This document shows positions 36,801-43,468 of a DNA stretch of 64,000 bases, one piece after another. The position numbers were made by a program, and so were the translations under genes. Below the pieces are notes generated by a model. The model made no database searches. It saw nothing but the letters and a program-made list of their open reading frames with translations, and was not told the origin of the DNA. The stretch covers positions 1-64,000 of the forward strand of contig MEDY01000079.1 of NCBI GenBank assembly GCA_001724265.1, given 5' to 3'. The DNA is from Rhizaria sp. SCN 62-66 (Eukaryota > Rhizaria, unplaced). Numbering within the stretch: the stretch's first letter is position 1; every line of letters begins with the position of its first letter.

Positions 36801-39800
36801 AGTGCCCGCTCGCGGCCGCCGGTATCGCGTGCGCGCCGACGTTGGCCGACTGCCCCACGGGCGTGGCGTGTCCCGTCACGCAGCCCGTGCGTTGCCTCGA
36901 TGCCACGTGCGCGGCCTCGCTCTCGTTGTGCCCGCCGAACCCGACCGACACGGCCAACTCGAACCGCAAGCCCTGCCCTGACGGCTCATGGACGCTCGAC
37001 TCGTGCCCCACTGCCGTATCGTGCCCGGCCTCGGCGCCCTACAAGTGCTACGACCAGTCGTGCCGCCCGTCTTCCTCCGACTGCCCCGTCGCCAATGCTT
37101 GCGGCACGGCCGCGCCCTACCGCTGCTCCAGTGGTGCCTGCGCCGCTCGCCCTTGGGCGTGCACGGCGCCCGTGGACGGCACGTGCGACCCGCAGAGCAC
37201 GACGCCCATCAAGTGCCCGCTCGTCGACGGCACGGCCAAGTGCGCCGCTAAGATCGGCGACTGCACCAGCTCGTTCGACCCCGACCCGACTGGCGAGCGC
37301 CTCTACTGCTCCGCCGGCTTCACGCGCTGCCGCGACGGCTCTTGCTCCGAGACCGCGTCGGCGTGTAACGCCTACACTTGCCCGCGCTCGTACCCGTACA
37401 TCTGCCCCGATGGCACGTGCACGGCCACCGAGGCGCAGTGCCCGCTCGAGAACGGCTGCGACCCTTCGACGCCGGTCAAGTGCCCCGGTGTCGGTGTCTG
37501 CCGCTCGCGCCTCGCCGAGTGCCCCCTGTCGACGTGCTCTTCGCAAGGCCTGCTGTCGTGCCCCGACGGCTCGTGCTCTTCCTCGTGCCCGCGCCGCGCC
37601 TCAGGCTGCCGCAGCGGCCAGGTCCGTTGCTTCGACGGCACGTGCGTGAGCGCCTTTGCGCAGTGCACATCGCGCGAGAACCTCGCCAACTCGTGCCCCG
37701 GTAACAGCCCCATCCGCTGCTCCAACGGTCTCTGTGTCGCCTCCACGTCGGCCTGCCCCGCGCTCGACAACACGCGCTGCACCAACTCGTCTAAGCCCGT
37801 GCTCTGCGCCGATGGCCTGTGCCGCGCGTCTTCGGACCTGTGCAAGGTTATTGCCCCCTGCGCCGCCGAGGGCTACGTGCGCTGCGACGACGGCACGTGC
37901 ATGGACGCGTCGAACGACGCCAACGTGTGCTCGTCGCTCAACACGTGCCCCGACGGTATGGTGCGCTGCAAGCAAAGCTCGTTCCTCTCCGTCACCATCC
38001 TCGACGGCCTGTGCGCGCCTTCGCTCTCCGAATGCTTCTCCGCCAACGGCTGCCCCATGCGCGACTCGCAGGTTCAGACTCGCTGCTCTAACGGCCGCTG
38101 CGTGCTCGACTCTGCTCTCTGCGACGTTGGCCGCACGCTCGCCAACGGCTGCGATTCTGCCACGCCGACCAAGTGCTGGAACGGCGAGTGCGTTGCGGCG
38201 CAGAGCGAGTGCAGTGCCACCAACGGCTGCCCGTCGACCGAGCCATTCCGCTGCCCCAGCGGTCTGTGTGCGGTTTCCACTGCGGGCTGCGGATCCACGA
38301 CGTCGTGTTCCTCCGACAAGTTCCTCTGCGCCGACGGCGCGTGCGTCACCACGGCAGCCTCGTGCTCCACGCTTGTGGGCTGCAACATGACGACCCCCGT
38401 GCGCTGCGCTGACGGCTCGTGCCGCAAGTACCCGGCCACGCTGCGCGCCAAGTTCGCCAACTCGACGGCGCTGCTGGCGCAGATGTGCGCTCCCGTCGTC
38501 TCGTGTCCCAGCTCTGCTTACACGCGCTGCGAGAACGGTGACTGCGTCGCGGACCCCAACGACTGCGGTGCCACGCCCTACACCTGCGACGCCGCAACGC
38601 CTTACAAGTGCTCTTCGACGACCTGCGCGGCGACTTCTGCCGCGTGCGCGCTGGTGTCGTGCCCCGTGTCGTCGCCGATCCTGTGCGAGAACGGCGCGTG
38701 CGTCAAGGACATTACTAGCTGCCCCACGTCCACGGACCCCAAGCGTACCGTGATCACGGGCCCATCGTCGCGCCCCAAGTGCGACGGCAAGCCCGTCACC
38801 TGCTTCGACGGCTCCTGCCGCGCCACTTTCGCTGAGTGCATCACCTTGGCCGATGAGGCTAACTCCTGTGACGGTGTCCGCTGCTCCGACGGCTCATGCC
38901 TGCCCTCTACTGATGGCAAGCTCTGCCCCGTCATCGAAGCCTGCGCCACGGGCACCTACCGCTGCTACGACGGCTCCTGCAGTGACTCCCCCTGCCCCAC
39001 GGCTCCCTCTTGCGGCTTCGGCCTCGAGCGCTGCGTCGACGGCATCTGCCGCGAGTCTGGCACGTGCCCCGGCTACGACGGCTGCCCGCTTGACGCCGCC
39101 CTCGCGTACCGCTGCCCCAGCCGCGAGTGCGCGTCGGGCCCCGAGGGCTGCGCTGCCGCCGCCAATATCGACCCCGACGTGCGCGCGCGCGAGCGCCTCG
39201 TGACCGGCCGCGCGCTGGGCCGTCTGGCCATCGGCCTCGCCGCCAAGAGCCGCAGCCTGGTTGGCAACGACCTCCGTGCCGTCACCCGCTCTGTCATTCG
39301 CGGAATGGGCCTCCGCGACGTGCGCTTCTCTGCCGCCGATGAGGCCGCGCTGGCGCACGCGCTCGCTGTCAAGGACGTCGAGGGCGCGGCCGTCGTGTTC
39401 ACGAGCTTCTCCGCGTTGGCCGACAGTGGCTTCCACGCCACCGCGACTGGCAGCGACGATAGTGTTAAGTCGTGCACGGAGAACTGCTTCTCGTCGTACA
39501 AGGTCAACACGACGTCGTTTGTGTACGACCCGTCGGCGTCTGCGACGACGCACCTCATCAGTCCCGCTGCAGCCGGCTTCAGCGTGATCGTGTCGTCGGG
39601 CATCCAGGTCGACAATACTCAGGACCTCACCATGTCCTTCACCGGCGTCTCCGAGTCCGACATGGTTGACGGCACCAACAAGGTTACCTACTCGCGCGCC
39701 ACCAGCGCCGAGAACTTTGGCCGTGCGCTCACCTTTGCGCAGACTGTGCTGTCCCCGGCAGTGTCGTGCCGCGTCGGCAGCGGTATCCAGGAGCCCTTCG

Positions 39801-40729
39801 CCGCGCCCGTGCAGCTGCAGGCCAACATCGACCGCACGCAGTCGCCCGACTACGTTGACGTGTGCCTCGCGCGTCTCCGCCGCTTCCCCGCGCACAACTA
39901 CGACGTCTGGGAGTGCATCTACGACGAGAGCCAGCGTACCAGCAACGACGCGCTCTACCTCGTCAAGGCGGACCCCACTGTGCAGCCCAACCTCGTGTCT
40001 GCGCACATCACATCGTGCTCCGACACTGATGTCACGGGCGAGCCTGCCGTCTACGCTTTCATCCACTCGCCCGTGGCGACGTCGCAGGTCTACACGCTGT
40101 CCGAGGACACGTTCTGGCGCGACAACGTCGTGTGGATCATGCTCGGCATCGTCGGCGCGCTGCTCCTCATCGCCGCCATCATCTACACCATCAAGCGTCT
40201 CACGCGTTACAGTGGCAAGCTCGAGCAGGCCAAGGTCACTGTCAAGGAGCTGGAGACCGAGGTCGAGACGATGGAGAACCTTGGTGGCCGCGCCGGCCGC
40301 AAGGACGACGCCGTGGTCATGACGGCCAACCCTCTGGCGCTCCAGATCGAGACGATGCAGAAGAAGTTCGACGACACGGACCGCCAGCTGCAGCAGGAGC
40401 GCATGCGCCAGCAGCAGCAGGACTCTGCCGAGCGTCAGGTCATCATCGCGCAGCTCTCCGAGGAGGCCGAACGCAACCTCGCCGAGCTGGAGCGCATGAA
40501 GGCCCGTCTCAACGCCGGCCCCACGTCCGCGGGCCCGCAGCGCATCACGGCCGCGCCCGCCGCTATGTCCGTCCCCGCGCCCGCGCCGATGGCCGCGCCG
40601 ATGGCCGCGCCGATGGCAGCGCCCGCGCAGCCCCAGTACGCCGCCGCGCCGCTCGCGCCCATGGGCGTGACTGCCGCGCCCCAGGCCCCCGCCAGCCCCC
40701 CCGCGCGCCCCAAGCGCCGTGACCTCTAA
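27857..40729 (+). CDS. Giant type I transmembrane adhesin: fibro-slime, L-type lectin, Ig/filamin-like repeats and about 45 Cys-rich repeats
   Basis: One exon encodes 4,290 aa. ATG 27857 is chosen because a classic signal peptide follows (MRAASAFLLLAFALGLLGC). Order: N-terminal cadherin/putative-Ig-like region (to about 370); fibro-slime domain (about 378-576; DFKATHQDF, FRSNDDMWVFI, VDLFYSHR); L-type lectin domain (about 612-838; GFALVIQ, NLGYSGLRNSIAIEFD); many Ig/filamin- or invasin-like beta repeats with VQLRDACDN or VYLRDRYDNY cores (to about 2525); then about 45 units of the form CxDGSCxxSxxxC (2527-3765). A juxtamembrane domain, one transmembrane helix (about 4092-4112, WIMLGIVGALLLIAAIIYTI), a cytosolic coiled coil and a Pro/Ala tail ending KRRDL complete it. 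It probably works in cell-surface adhesion, carbohydrate binding or prey capture. Stop is TAA. Confidence 0.93.
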   Translation: MRAASAFLLLAFALGLLGCLTPTALATHIAFGTISWTKLTGYSNRVTFNIEMALRHSFDFGAYNAAGDPYVACINIPPIYYNGNYGVCYAVYIPVTNYYPADDWFSGKRLMTMDLPTTTWGRSFTATISRCCRISTVLEYNNDKYMYLSSIVNTNDRTASPISTGMPREYFLLGAPVSFKVPAYSPLGNTMTYALSSATESALTTPIPCGQNLTDFDKACASKRLTVNSATGVFTWTPNVEGLYAVQVRINEGTIATYLDFLMVVQSVCPTCNNPPEFDPVPAERVVVYTGITLNFDIYAKDIDTADTVTILTTVLPDGATFVQIKEGNPTQYRLSWTPSIDQISTNICFKARDNHGLYSLGNQCVLFDIQQSDFILVTGIVRDFKATHQDFNKSTAIYTNFVDTTLGSDEKPVFIDGASHSSGVTAASFAQWYHDIEDVNLATLYTITLVQGANTHSSKRVFSLFDSMFYPINGRLWEEGQTGNNRFFTYEVHTYIEYLGGEAYTFRSNDDMWVFIENKLTTASLIGTNATKTTSVNMDQLATTLDLQRGSNYKVDLFYSHRSISDPVFGVELSNSSSCSAISLLSADSELLKLSTQINFTSFTAAAASQLSFVGKSVSSQLASGALRVISRSSPSESGAVWSATTVDNVVTPMLYKVLNGFMTTFSFAVTKKNTSALAEGFALVIQADSPSARGTEGANLGYSGLRNSIAIEFDMNQNSGKSDPAYQHISLHTAYTGANDALESSTYYPAGSTVAGNIANLPFTFDNGTQHDVRVEFLPAPSATWVRVYVNKNLRPLYEAQLDTTKLQTMFANGAYVGFTAANSDANVADIDIKSWTTVIVPALASKSTLLTNPSLAVAGQSSYVDVQLRDACDNAVSVAGEVSRFTATLSHSYVLDSANETLPLRVAVAVSDLGSGQYRFTYRPTRAGNYVLRIMYATKDTPELIGSGAVTVSVVPAATDAAQSSYDYGVFAVTADTGSSYSDGLFCGAFDTATKLAAVSTNSSYGSLSRFTGASATFKLWFDSFPETTAFSCAVKTYMSSTFAASATLRNAVYAAFGSPTSASAPSFYASLKTEESTNNAFAFIGMKTSKTAGTVLASTNRRYDQTDRLTYTIKSGETAVVVMAARSASVTGGSYCYVQASPSQYRAGVKAYSTYYIVARDAYANLKTNPDSAQFSYRFSPTLPGDTEAPTYVASGHYSARFRANVTGVYSLTTQLNAANVGTSLNVYVVAGAAYYSTSVSSGAEAGGVAGEVVSFVLELRDSDNNTVITYETSDIVNGTAVFGTTTVPLTFTWSDTSRMHNVTYTTTVSGVYELFVMINGQRHTGTNGLQVTIQPGAFSAAKSVVYDTAITSAPRDTAYVEQQYRTLIQGRDMYCNLLTSNPSPAFTITGFATTAPTVNYEADGRFYFDWTVDWALTDPTKTFSVAVGSDHLRIGSTSGCDVSVATAYPVTGKPGSIGSPSTLAAPTAQPASDSYGIEYSVTVRDTAGNARPDTTVEEATAAFSVQMTGTINNAFVTAATKWGSCTAGVCKLLVKATVSGTYKLFVRIASTQDRIDGVAEAGADAVVQYLATDSSKCTIGGDLNGGAANETLSVTVTDRDKFSNIRSSDTETVFQVNILKNVPVSGNAASSGSGVYTYSFTGPTLSEVTGAAYNISFLYNDAQFAQSEATVPEGVASFARVTSPVPGNDLIISGTYTVGVPITLTVKDYTDASDTSPYSNSLTLALVGTSGSASVPFTVSASSPITTNEFTFVFTVVQAGTLSFIIKWGALIANINENGAKPYTLTVGPGAMYGPASSLESLSTPVVAADNNIVFKVLPRDMYNHVITSEPAESVTATLTIGTTQVATGSGIWSSTDQRFVFTLNATVAGQGTLNVVVVNGLAVGGVSYSVTVSPAAFSTAQSFLSGTRTSSKSFPTVAQAGSTYPFYIFAYDKYSNALTAKTDITSPVYLGADKTNPLSASATFTFVSSNIFVNSALSLADPTNAEGVTVHIDAIATGGSVRVRSGLPDKTKTSATGTSPEFADKTISVDDASVTIVVNIRDANDKPWVANPANVASDRLYVSATLKFTGSTSATDVIIPVTSLATTALGRYSLAIASNLYRSAGIYTITLAAENVALGSVSLTVHSGLTDPKRTLVEAFSTPYKSNSDASVRVYLRDRYDNYVNDTNGQEVLSVGFISGSLTCDSESHSGEESGVYTFASFTTSTAWTLDASTKIYYYNLTYRALSAGYFTMLMNVTINLATDGSTELISLPCSLQQSYTLEAETGEPDPSYTSYELLGTTFATDGSMIAGNSYTFLVQLKDSLGQNVTSGWDGKIYFGDATGKAVDWLNEDNDAQGKKKATQTKYLDYADQGLRTGQIEVTFRPQRAHTNYTVYLGLGAGSGASRPRITPNGPQLATVVPGAPASVILTTVKDTTAGVPTTITAQISDAYDNAISNINPASVASLTAVLTRDKSTSDSPTVLLDYHQIVPTVSTTSSGGINLDYTPVWEGIYTLRVVLRTTSGQYLDEKVASVTISHATCAFATPSSPYRCPSSGSCVAADVDCGATCSGTTPVQCPNGSCAASSTACPCASGETRCAAGNCVPTAQAATLCMPASPCPSGQVACTLNGESTGECRASSADCPSAGVCSRGLVACPNGMSCATTLSACPAATTTCASGLYTCADGSCKEFADDCSTPKTCPAGKVLCLTDYSCQTDALHCPSQYECYAPTSVRCWTGDCRASAADCPSRITCPVGYTLCEDNSCAATLSQCTTKATCALSTVTCPDGTCAENILLCPSQISCPSETPVLCSDHSCKATLAQCVTPQRCPTGATTCPDGSCALGTPCPSLKTCPASLPVLCSDRTCAASSADCETTPECPTALPLSCPDGSCRASITDCPSRTICPATAPVRCSDDTCQQSLAQCATQITDGSNTCPATSFTCSTGECAVSQILCPTHVTCPLGTIKCADGRCAATADCPSVSSVENCASRNLIQCPLAAAGIACAPTLADCPTGVACPVTQPVRCLDATCAASLSLCPPNPTDTANSNRKPCPDGSWTLDSCPTAVSCPASAPYKCYDQSCRPSSSDCPVANACGTAAPYRCSSGACAARPWACTAPVDGTCDPQSTTPIKCPLVDGTAKCAAKIGDCTSSFDPDPTGERLYCSAGFTRCRDGSCSETASACNAYTCPRSYPYICPDGTCTATEAQCPLENGCDPSTPVKCPGVGVCRSRLAECPLSTCSSQGLLSCPDGSCSSSCPRRASGCRSGQVRCFDGTCVSAFAQCTSRENLANSCPGNSPIRCSNGLCVASTSACPALDNTRCTNSSKPVLCADGLCRASSDLCKVIAPCAAEGYVRCDDGTCMDASNDANVCSSLNTCPDGMVRCKQSSFLSVTILDGLCAPSLSECFSANGCPMRDSQVQTRCSNGRCVLDSALCDVGRTLANGCDSATPTKCWNGECVAAQSECSATNGCPSTEPFRCPSGLCAVSTAGCGSTTSCSSDKFLCADGACVTTAASCSTLVGCNMTTPVRCADGSCRKYPATLRAKFANSTALLAQMCAPVVSCPSSAYTRCENGDCVADPNDCGATPYTCDAATPYKCSSTTCAATSAACALVSCPVSSPILCENGACVKDITSCPTSTDPKRTVITGPSSRPKCDGKPVTCFDGSCRATFAECITLADEANSCDGVRCSDGSCLPSTDGKLCPVIEACATGTYRCYDGSCSDSPCPTAPSCGFGLERCVDGICRESGTCPGYDGCPLDAALAYRCPSRECASGPEGCAAAANIDPDVRARERLVTGRALGRLAIGLAAKSRSLVGNDLRAVTRSVIRGMGLRDVRFSAADEAALAHALAVKDVEGAAVVFTSFSALADSGFHATATGSDDSVKSCTENCFSSYKVNTTSFVYDPSASATTHLISPAAAGFSVIVSSGIQVDNTQDLTMSFTGVSESDMVDGTNKVTYSRATSAENFGRALTFAQTVLSPAVSCRVGSGIQEPFAAPVQLQANIDRTQSPDYVDVCLARLRRFPAHNYDVWECIYDESQRTSNDALYLVKADPTVQPNLVSAHITSCSDTDVTGEPAVYAFIHSPVATSQVYTLSEDTFWRDNVVWIMLGIVGALLLIAAIIYTIKRLTRYSGKLEQAKVTVKELETEVETMENLGGRAGRKDDAVVMTANPLALQIETMQKKFDDTDRQLQQERMRQQQQDSAERQVIIAQLSEEAERNLAELERMKARLNAGPTSAGPQRITAAPAAMSVPAPAPMAAPMAAPMAAPAQPQYAAAPLAPMGVTAAPQAPASPPARPKRRDL
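35436..39150 (+). repeat. About 45 tandem Cys-rich repeats in the adhesin
   Basis: The repeats average 27 residues and share the core Cys-x-Asp-Gly-Ser/Thr-Cys-x-x-Ser-x-x-x-Cys, usually preceded by Cys-Pro. By eye I count 45 units. They are too diverged at the DNA level to be a recent tandem expansion. I do not recognise a named domain; one half of an LDL-receptor class A repeat is the nearest look-alike. Confidence 0.85.
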
Positions 40730-41738
40730 AGCAAGCATAATCCCTTAGAGCCAGAGTCGCGAAATAGAGGTTCGGCGGTCTAAGCCAGCCACTCAGTCCT
40801 CAGTCACTTGAGAGCTATTCACCGCTCGAGTGAGAGTCCGCGAGCGCGCGCCCCATTAGCTGCTGCTGCGTCGTTCGTTGTATGTTTACTCACATAGCGC
40901 ACGATGCACAGACTGAAGGGGGCGTGTTTGTGGGAAGGGGGTTCAGGATGCGCGCCGCCGCTGCGGGCGCGGGCGCGGGCGCGGCGGTGCTGGCGGGGCG
41001 TGTGCAAGCAACAAGCACAACGCCTGCTGCAAACACTGTCCTTCCAATACGTGTCGCTGCCTCGCGTGCAACGCGCGCGGGCGTATTCCTTCATGTACAG
41101 ATTTTTTCATTTCACTTCATGTTTTTTGTTTTTTCCTCAGCTTGTTTTTCTTTTTCTTTCTACCAAACCATCTCACAAATGCGTTTCGTATATTCACAAT
41201 TCGTTTTGTATTTGTCACGTAGTAGCACGTTTGCAGCGCTGACGGCTCCGCGGCTGACGCGTTCGTCATTCTCTTGATGTGACAAGCAAGCTTGCCTTGA
41301 CGCGCAGAGACCGGCGACACGCCGGCAGCGTCGATTCTCGTAGCTGGTATAGTAATACACTTTAAAAATCATTTTATGGCATTACAAATTCATTGTTATT
41401 AATATCTTCATGAACACTACTTGCAATGTGACAAGCTACTGCTCGTTTTTGATATACACGTACGTTTTTGATATACAGTAGTGTGTATTCTTCTGACGGT
41501 TTTACGCGCCATCATGGGTAGTTTTCAACAGAATTATTTTAAAATTTTGAGTGATTTTCTTTTGAATGTTATTTTTGAGCTAACGTGTCAGTGATAGGTA
41601 GCAGCGCGGCATCATCAGTCACGCGCCCCGTGCACAACGTTGCCCCTCTCTCTTCGTGGCATGAGTGGGGATGCGGACGGGGCGCGGCGCTGGGTGTGTG
41701 ACGCGTGACGCTGGAGGCGGTGCGGTGCGGCATGGCGC
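40730..41738. other. Convergent intergenic spacer with a 15-nt tandem repeat
   Basis: About 1 kb of AT-rich DNA between converging genes. It contains a 15-nt element repeated once at a 19-nt period (41444-41458 and 41463-41477). No coding region or RNA gene is supported. Confidence 0.5.
41444..41477. repeat. Two copies of a 15-nt direct repeat
   Basis: CGTTTTTGATATACA occurs at 41444-41458 and again, identically, at 41463-41477, separated by 4 nt. Confidence 0.9.
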
Positions 41739-42729
41739 TTAGTGGTGGGCGTGCGCGCTCTCGTCATGCTTGCCGGCGTTAGGCGGGGGCGCGCGCTCGC
41801 CGAAGAGCATGCCGCGGAGGCTGGGGGTGAGCTTGTTGAAGGCGATGTCGAGGCGGGCGTCGAGCGTGTTCTTGCACAGGATCTTGCCGCGGCGCGCGAC
41901 GAGAACGATGCCGCCGGAGCAGTAGTCATCGTTGTTGTCCGCAGAGTGCGCGGGGGGCAGAAACTGCGAATCGATGGTGAGGGGCGCGAGATCGGGGACG
42001 AAGCCGCCGGTGGCGTCAGAGACGGCCTTCTTGTACAGCTTCTCGGCCTCGGCGAGGACCTTCTCGGCGGCCGCAACGTCGCACTTGCGCACGCGGACGG
42101 TAACCTTGTCCTCCTGGAGGCGGATGAGGCCCTGGACAATGAGGTTGCGGAGGAGCTTGGAGTAGTCAGCGTGCTTCTCAATGCCCTGGAGCTTGCCGAC
42201 GACGACCTGCTTGAGCTCCTGCATCTTCTGGTTGCGGAACTCCATGACGGAGAAGAGAGCCTTCTGGCGCTCCTGGGAGGCCTTGATGAGCTTCTCAACC
42301 TTGTGCTGCTCGCGCTTGGACTTAAACTCGTCAGCGAGCTTCTTCCTAAACAAGCGGAACGGGGAAGCGGAGAGAGGTACAAAGGGAGGGTTAGCGATCG
42401 GGGTTTAGTGCAGCACGTGAAAATAGAAAATGGTGTAGCGAGCCACAATAAGCGACGGTCGAAATAAAATTAAAACGGAGGTTATAAATGATGCATATAA
42501 ACAAGACAGTGGTCGTGTAATCCTAAATAACGAGGTCTTTCACGTGAGCCAGTGGTGCCGATGGATGGTTTGGAACGTACTCGACATCGCGCTTCATGCC
42601 CTGGAACTGAGACTCGTACTCAGCGTTGGCCTTCTGGCGGATCTCCTCAGCCTTCTCCTGGGCCTCAAGGAAGATGAACTCCATGAGGTTGTTGATCTGG
42701 CGATCAGCATCGGACGCAGACGTCGCCAT
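41739..42729 (-). CDS. V-type H+-ATPase subunit E
   Basis: Subunit E is part of the peripheral stalk of the vacuolar proton pump. Two exons, 42729..42581 and 42345..41739, give 251 aa, slightly longer than the usual 226-233. Exon 1 carries the helical start (MEFIFLEAQEKAEEIRQKA). Exon 2 carries the long coiled coil (KKLADEFKSKREQHKVEK) and the globular C-terminal domain with NTLDARLDIAFNKLTPSLRGMLFG, the family signature. The 235-nt phase-2 intron uses donor GTACGT and acceptor TTTAG and gives an alignment to human subunit E within one residue of gapless. A His/Asp-rich tail (GKHDESAHAHH) extends past the usual end. Stop is TAA. Confidence 0.95.
42346..42580 (-). other. Intron of the V-ATPase E gene
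   Basis: A 235-nt AT-rich intron with donor GTACGT and acceptor TTTAG, phase 2, supported by homology on both sides. Confidence 0.92.
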
Positions 42730-43468
42730 ACTAGATACCTACGAGGGTGAAGAGGGACAAAGACGTGTCGTCGGAGTTGGAGGTCGTGAGTCGGAAGTAG
42801 AATCATGAGTTCGTGCGTTAGAAAAAGTATGTAACAAAATTCATTCACGATTACGGTGTAAAATAACACACTGGTTACTATAGGGTTCGCTGTTCCCGTT
42901 AGCACGATCCATTATCTGGCAAACTTTGATGTTTTGGTTCCAATCGAGGGTGTGGTGGTTGTCCACGTCGAGGGGCTTTGGGAGCGGCTCTCCAGCAGGT
43001 CATGGTGATCAAAGTACGCATTTAGGTATTAATGCCTTGATAGAACTCTTCGCAATTGCTGTAATACTTCTGCTAGAGAAACATCTGTGAACGTTTTGGC
43101 ATACATAATGCACGTTTTATGGCCCGGTCGAGAAGGGCTGCCACTTGGTCAGTCGGGGCACTAAGTGTAAGCCGCGATGCTCACGGTCATTCGCCGACTG
43201 GTGCCAGTCAGTTCTCTCTTGGACAGACAGAACCGACCGACACCAACCGAGCAGAGCGAATCGAGGGGAGGAGTGTTCCCGCGCGGCCCGTGCGGCGCAT
43301 CTCGCGAACGCGACATATATACCACATAATGTTTATGCGACATCATATTCAGCATGTAAATGAACGGGGGTACTTATATTTATTAATTAAAATTCTATAG
43401 CTCATTGGTTTCCCCTCCATTTGGCACCTGTTTTTTCACCCTATGACTCTACCACAGACCAGGAGGCC
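42730..43468. other. Divergent promoter region, V-ATPase E and Nog2
   Basis: About 740 nt between divergent genes. The sequence just upstream of the V-ATPase ATG (ATCTAG) resembles a splice acceptor and may mark a 5'-UTR intron. Nothing else is recognisable. Confidence 0.45.
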
